From Maratus speciosus (Eukaryota; Arthropoda; Arachnida; Araneae; Salticidae), in contig OZ010787.1 of NCBI GenBank assembly GCA_963932465.1, positions 16,418,926 through 16,482,925 of the forward strand: a stretch of 64,000 bases of DNA, written 5' to 3'. Positions within the stretch are counted from its first letter, which is position 1, and each line of letters starts with the position of its first letter. Both the position numbers and the translations under genes were made by a program. Positions 59,718-64,000 of the stretch are shown here, piece after piece. The notes beneath the pieces are model-generated. The model saw only the letters and a list, made by a program, of their open reading frames with translations, was not told where the DNA came from and searched no databases.

Positions 59718-60293
59718 TATATTTTGCATTTTAGTTAGGCGAACTAGGCAGGGGACTCCAGGCACATCTGTTCAACCTTTCCCCTCCATACATTTTTTTC
59801 TGAGAGCAATCATATCTCTTTGTATTTAGGGAGCGGCCTTTACGTATACAGATGAGTGGAAGTAGTTTTTGAGAAACTTTATATTTTGTGTAAAGTTTCT
59901 TTAGCTTGTACTTTTGCACCAAACATAATTTAGTTCGGAAGTTAGTAAACGGGCATTTACAATTTTGGCAGACGTCCTCATGGTCAAATCAAGCTGCTTA
60001 TTTTTTACACTAATACCAAATTTAGTAAATGGCAATGCATTTCATCCATTCGAAAACATTTTCTGATGGTGCTGCCAGATATATTGCGATACAATTGCAT
60101 ATTAGTACACCAGAAGCGAAGGGGTATAAGTCACAAAATTGAAAAAACTGAGATAAGTACACAGGCTATCTGGAAATATTGCTATTTGTTTTATGATTGT
60201 TCTCAGAAGAAAAAAAAATGTAGGGAGGGGAAACGTTGGACAGATGTGCCTGGAGTCCTTTGCCTAGTTCGTCAAACTAAAACGCAAAATATA
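59718..60293. repeat. Inverted repeat pair with ~95-bp arms
   Basis: Arm 59718-59812 (TATATTTTGCATTTTAGTTA, GACTCCAGGCACATCTGT, CCCCTCCATACATTTTTTTC) recurs inverted at 60195-60293 with about 10 substitutions. The spacer is ~380 bp. ORFs crossing each arm are mirror shadows. It may be a long-TIR non-autonomous element, but no target-site duplication is clear. Confidence 0.8.
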
Positions 60294-60606
60294 AGAGATT
60301 TTCTAATTATCTGTTGTGTTCTAGAGGTCAACTACTCAAGCTCTATAAATTACTTAATCTCTACTTAAAATTTAAAAAATATATTGTACTCCACTTTTCT
60401 TCCACAGTTATTGAAATCAGAGTTCAAAGACCGCTATGAAATTAGGAACAGTTTCATATTTTAAGTCAGACACATACTATTGATGTTCATCTTTAAATTC
60501 AATTTTCTCCAAATCTAAAGTTTGTCACTTGTATCCCTTGGCCTCTGGGGTCCTCATATGCAACCATCGTTTCATCATATATACAGTATGATACAATTGT
60601 ATTACA

Positions 60607-60825
60607 TTCAGACATATAAGTGTCTGAATTTCTACATGTCTTAATTTCAGACACATCATCATTATTCAGACATTTTTCTCAGTTTATTTATACCATGATC
60701 ACAGTAAGACACTTAAGTGCCTTAAATTTAGACACTTATGATGTCTGAAATTTCATATTCAGACGTTTAAGTGTCTGAATTTCTTTTTCAGTCACATACG
60801 TGTCTGAATTTAAGACGCCTCTATT
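60607..60825. repeat. Array of short CAGACA palindromes, array 2
   Basis: Repeated TTCAGACA(T/C)(A/T)T(A/T)AGTGTCTGAATTT units with variants (AGACACTTAAGTGCCTTAAA, TAGACACTTATGATGTCTGA, CAGACGTTTAAGTGTCTGAA, CAGTCACATACGTGTCTGAA). It is more degenerate than array 1 at 56261-56384 but built from the same motif. Confidence 0.88.
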
Positions 60826-60888
60826 TGCAGTTTGCACATGCATCAACCCTTTTTCGAACCTCTTCAATTTAGAGGAATGTTGAGAGAG

Positions 60889-60975
60889 TCCCTGCTAGCA
60901 CATCGGTTAAAAGCAGCAGTTTAAAGCTCTAAATTTTTGTAGAGGACGTGGGTTTGAGCCCAACGCCCGGCAAAA
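60889..60975 (+). mobile_element. tRNA-like sequence (SINE head or tRNA relic)
   Basis: A-box-like TAGCACATCGG (60896-60906) and B-box-like GGGTTTGAGCCC (60950-60961) are spaced as in a tRNA gene. The ends do not form a convincing acceptor stem, so this is more likely a SINE head or tRNA pseudogene. It is not the same family as the SINE copies at 3-7 kb. Confidence 0.5.
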
Positions 60976-63367
60976 TCATTTCGGCGATATTTTTGTCGAT
61001 GGTTCTCTTCAATAATGACATGTTTTAGTACATATATAATTAAATAAAATTTAATACACAACAATATTTAAAAAGAAAAATTTATTTAAAATATTTTGCA
61101 TGTAATTATCAATTAAATAAATTGAACTGATCTACAATTTTTATTATATTTTCTGATCTTTATCAATAATATAGAAAAGTTTGTCATTTTTTTCCGAAAA
61201 AATGAAAAAGAAAACGGAAAGAAAGAAAAATATTCATACAAGAACTATAAAAGAAACTTCCTTGATATCCAGTTTAATATTTTTTAAAAAAAAGTATAAA
61301 AATGTAAAATACAATAATATATTTTATAAATCGCTAGCTGCATCAAGTTTCAAATTAAGCTTTTAGAGAATGAGACTGATAAAAATAAAATTCATGACAG
61401 CTTTTAATGGTCGGTTAGTTAAAAGGAATATTGTTATTATAAAAAAAAAAAAGTGAGACCATAGCAAGTAAAAATAAATGCTCTATATCCAATATTTTTA
61501 GTTAAACTTCTGATAAAAAGCAAGCATAATTGGTTGTAAATTATAAACTTATGTTTTTTTTTTGTTTTGTTTTTTTTTTTTGGGGGGGGGGGGATTACTT
61601 CATAGAATAAGTTAGACTGATAGCACCATCTATCGCGCTAAATCAATAGGAATCACTTACAGAATATAGAAATTTGTCATGATTTCAATAATTAATTTGG
61701 AATTAAATCAGATCGCGATTTGCGTGATAATTGATAAAAGAATTGTGTTTTTTTTTTACTATGCGGAGGATAAATGTATAAATATTAAATATATTTTTGT
61801 TAAAAGCTTTCATGATCATTAAAAACTATTTTTTTAGAGAAATACAATATAAGTAAACTATATTCTTTTTAAGTCGGATGGAATAAAGTTTCGAATGTTT
61901 AAAATGAAAAGTTGTGTCTTTTGGTAAAAGTAATTTTAAAGTAAATTAACATTTTTATACAATCTAAAGAAAATTTACTGTATCTAATTAGGTCGGACAT
62001 TGCAATTTCTAGGGAAGAACGAGAAGCAACACACGCGAGATGCAGCTATGACATTCAGCTACGATTGCCGGAAAACTCTACTTTTGAAAAAAACTCCAAC
62101 ATTTTCCCCGCCAAAAATGTTAATATAATGTTGTAATTTTTCAAAATCAAATTCTTAGGTTCTTCAAGGTATCTTTAAACTTTTTTTTATTATTTTATAC
62201 TTATTATTAACTAATTTGTATTTTTAAATGCTTTTTTAAAAGAAAAAAACTTCTATGTTAATAGTCCGATAAGTGGTTTCGAAATTTTCATTTTCAGAAA
62301 GTTATGCCGCTGTAAAATAAAAAAAAATATGATTTTAACAGAAATTTTTTATCGATTCTCAAACTTCGTAATATAGGGCTTTAAAATGCACCAGGTCTCA
62401 ATGCTAGGTGTGACCCGCACCACAAGTGATTCCCTTGCAAGGATTGTGCTTCTATTTTTCTTCCATCGACTGCCATCGAATACATTTAAGGGGGCTCAGG
62501 GCTTGATAGATACCGAAAAACATGTAAACAGAGCTCTCGCTTCGAATCCATATAAAAACAGAAGTATTCAATGTAGCTAATTTAAACTTCCTGATATTTT
62601 TAAGGTACGTTTGTAGTCTTATAAAATTATAAAATGAAGTACTTCAATGTAATAAAAGAAAAAATACAGCAAAATCTATATAACACAATTTTCGAAAAAA
62701 AATTTAGGTGTCATATCACCACCCGCAAGATAGCTTAACGTTGAATTGACATAAGAACCTAATTTTTGCTTTAAAAGGATCAGGAAACTTGACTTTATAG
62801 AATGAATTAAAGATATAACTATCACTCGAAGGAAACCTTATTAAAAAAAACTCTCAAATTTTAAAATTTTAAAAACCCTAAAAAATACAAGTTTTTTTCC
62901 ATTATAAATACGCAAAATATTAAGCTATCTAAAATATATTAATTCATTCTATAGATAATGATGTTATATGCATGCAAAAAAAAAATTAAGCCATTCCATC
63001 AAATAGTTTTCTTTTTAAATCTTGCGGATAGTCGTCAAAAATCAAGTTTTGAAAAAACGCGACTTAAAGTTGCAATTAAATGGGTGCGGCTATGAAAGTG
63101 ATTGTTACATAAATGCTAACTCCGTTAAAAATGCAAATATTTTTATGAGGTTTTTTGCGCTGTGTTCAGAAGTAATTGAATAATCAAAATAGATGCTAAA
63201 AAAAAAATCAATTTTTTGAAAAGTTTTCAAGCCCTGACCCCCCCCTTAACCTTTAAGATAAAAATATTTCTTATTGAAAGAAGATAAAAATAAAGATATT
63301 TAAGGTAAAAATATAACCTTTAAGATAAAAATATTTTCTCTTTGAAATTTTTATGAGTTTTAAATAT
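60976..63367. other. AT-rich stretch, nothing recognised
   Basis: It includes a T-run followed by 13 G bases (61570-61593) and a small inverted pair GATAGCACCATCTATC near 61619. A 64-codon ORF at 62386-62580 has no motif. Confidence 0.65.
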
Positions 63368-64000
63368 AGGGTAACTCCGGGAGAGTCGCCGCATACGGGA
63401 TAGATGCCGCACCCCTTCTATTTCTTGTAATTATCGATAGATGGTCGTCAAATGCACAGTATAGGTGCGCAATGAGATTATTTTAACCAGTGTATAGCGT
63501 GAATCCCATTTCGATGTTTACTTGTAGAAGTACAATCCTTAATTTGACGTAAGTGCACGATTTCACTGTCCAAACTTTTGTTTAATATGCAAACTTATGT
63601 TTAAATACTTTTCATACACTAATTACTAAATGCATGCATGATTTCGAAGTCAAAACTAAGTGTAGCGCTTGTATAGAGTACTGTCTGTATGATTACGCCA
63701 TTCCCCTTAGCGATGGCAGGTAACAGTGATGGCCGAGGTCTGCACCATGCAAAAGGGGATACATGCTGCACTGCTATTCCGGTATACATACCGCAGTTTC
63801 TTTTGTACGGGATGATTCCCCTGACCGCCGAGCAAAAGGGCAAAATTGCTTTGTTATTTTCTCTGTAATTTTCAAAAAAATCTAATTAAAGATGATATTT
63901 CCAACATGACATAAGCAATTTAATTACTTATAGGGATATAAGCTTTGACAGTATTAATGATAACAAAATATTTCAAAACTGCATCATATTTGTAGAATTA
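63368..64000 (+). mobile_element. Possible transposon left end running off the window
   Basis: TAGGGTAACTCCGGGAGAGT, then GCCGCATACGGGATAGATGC and CGCACCCC, looks like a transposon terminus in locally GC-richer DNA. Downstream, a short frame ends MIPLTAEQKGKIALLFSL-stop (near 63808-63869), loosely like the first residues of some Tc1/mariner-type transposases (LTAEQR..I..L). The right end is outside the window, so this stays tentative. Confidence 0.3.

Overview
The window reads as an AT-rich, repeat-dense eukaryotic intergenic or intronic segment. No host gene, intact ORF of convincing length, rRNA or functional tRNA could be recognised. The mix of Tc1-like, mariner, piggyBac, hAT and pogo-like relics and many small inverted-repeat (MITE) elements is typical of an arthropod genome. 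A spider is a reasonable guess, but the sequence alone does not prove it. Every protein homology visible is to a transposase, and all of those genes are broken.

Layout. 1-7.9 kb: AT-rich DNA with a (TA)n tract, a candidate inverted-repeat element (1298-1955), two inverted copies of a tRNA-derived SINE (2945-3165 and 3785-4020) on either side of a 537-bp MITE, a 1.06-kb long-TIR foldback element (4081-5136), a palindrome-rich element (6528-7164) and a third SINE copy. 7.9-17.6 kb: one piggyBac element (7902-17582) about 2.2 kb long without its insertions, expanded to 9.7 kb by nested insertions. A mariner-type MITE upstream of its transposase relic carries a 4.86-kb hAT-like element. That element holds a Tc1 relic, a hAT MITE, a piggyBac MITE, and an interspersed repeat that is itself split by a retroposon-like fragment. 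The transposase relic is split by another hAT-like MITE, and the 3' part holds a foldback element that contains its own piggyBac MITE.

17.6-29 kb: tandem duplications, degenerate minisatellites, a second copy of the 540-bp MITE, a dispersed AGGGTTYCG-ended element, a 1.55-kb Tc1 element with a dead minus-strand transposase, a 167-bp hAT MITE, and an internally deleted mariner transposase. 29-39 kb: a 449-bp mariner MITE, a 392-bp TA-flanked MITE with a visible paralogous empty site, and several 2-3 copy tandem repeats. 39.3-42.1 kb: a TTAA-flanked piggyBac-like element carrying a 5- to 6-copy array of a ~327-bp unit. 42-64 kb: a palindromic piggyBac MITE, a second AGGGTTCCG element, a 16-bp array, very long poly-T tracts, a GC-richer 1.41-kb Tc1 element that looks the youngest in the window, a mariner snap-back structure, a second copy of the interspersed repeat, two arrays of short CAGACA palindromes, an inverted repeat pair, and a possible transposon end running off the window.

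The elements do not form a pathway. What ties them together is stratigraphy: target-site duplications (TA, TTAA, 8 bp, and one of 12 bp) and paralogous empty sites give a readable relative order of insertion.
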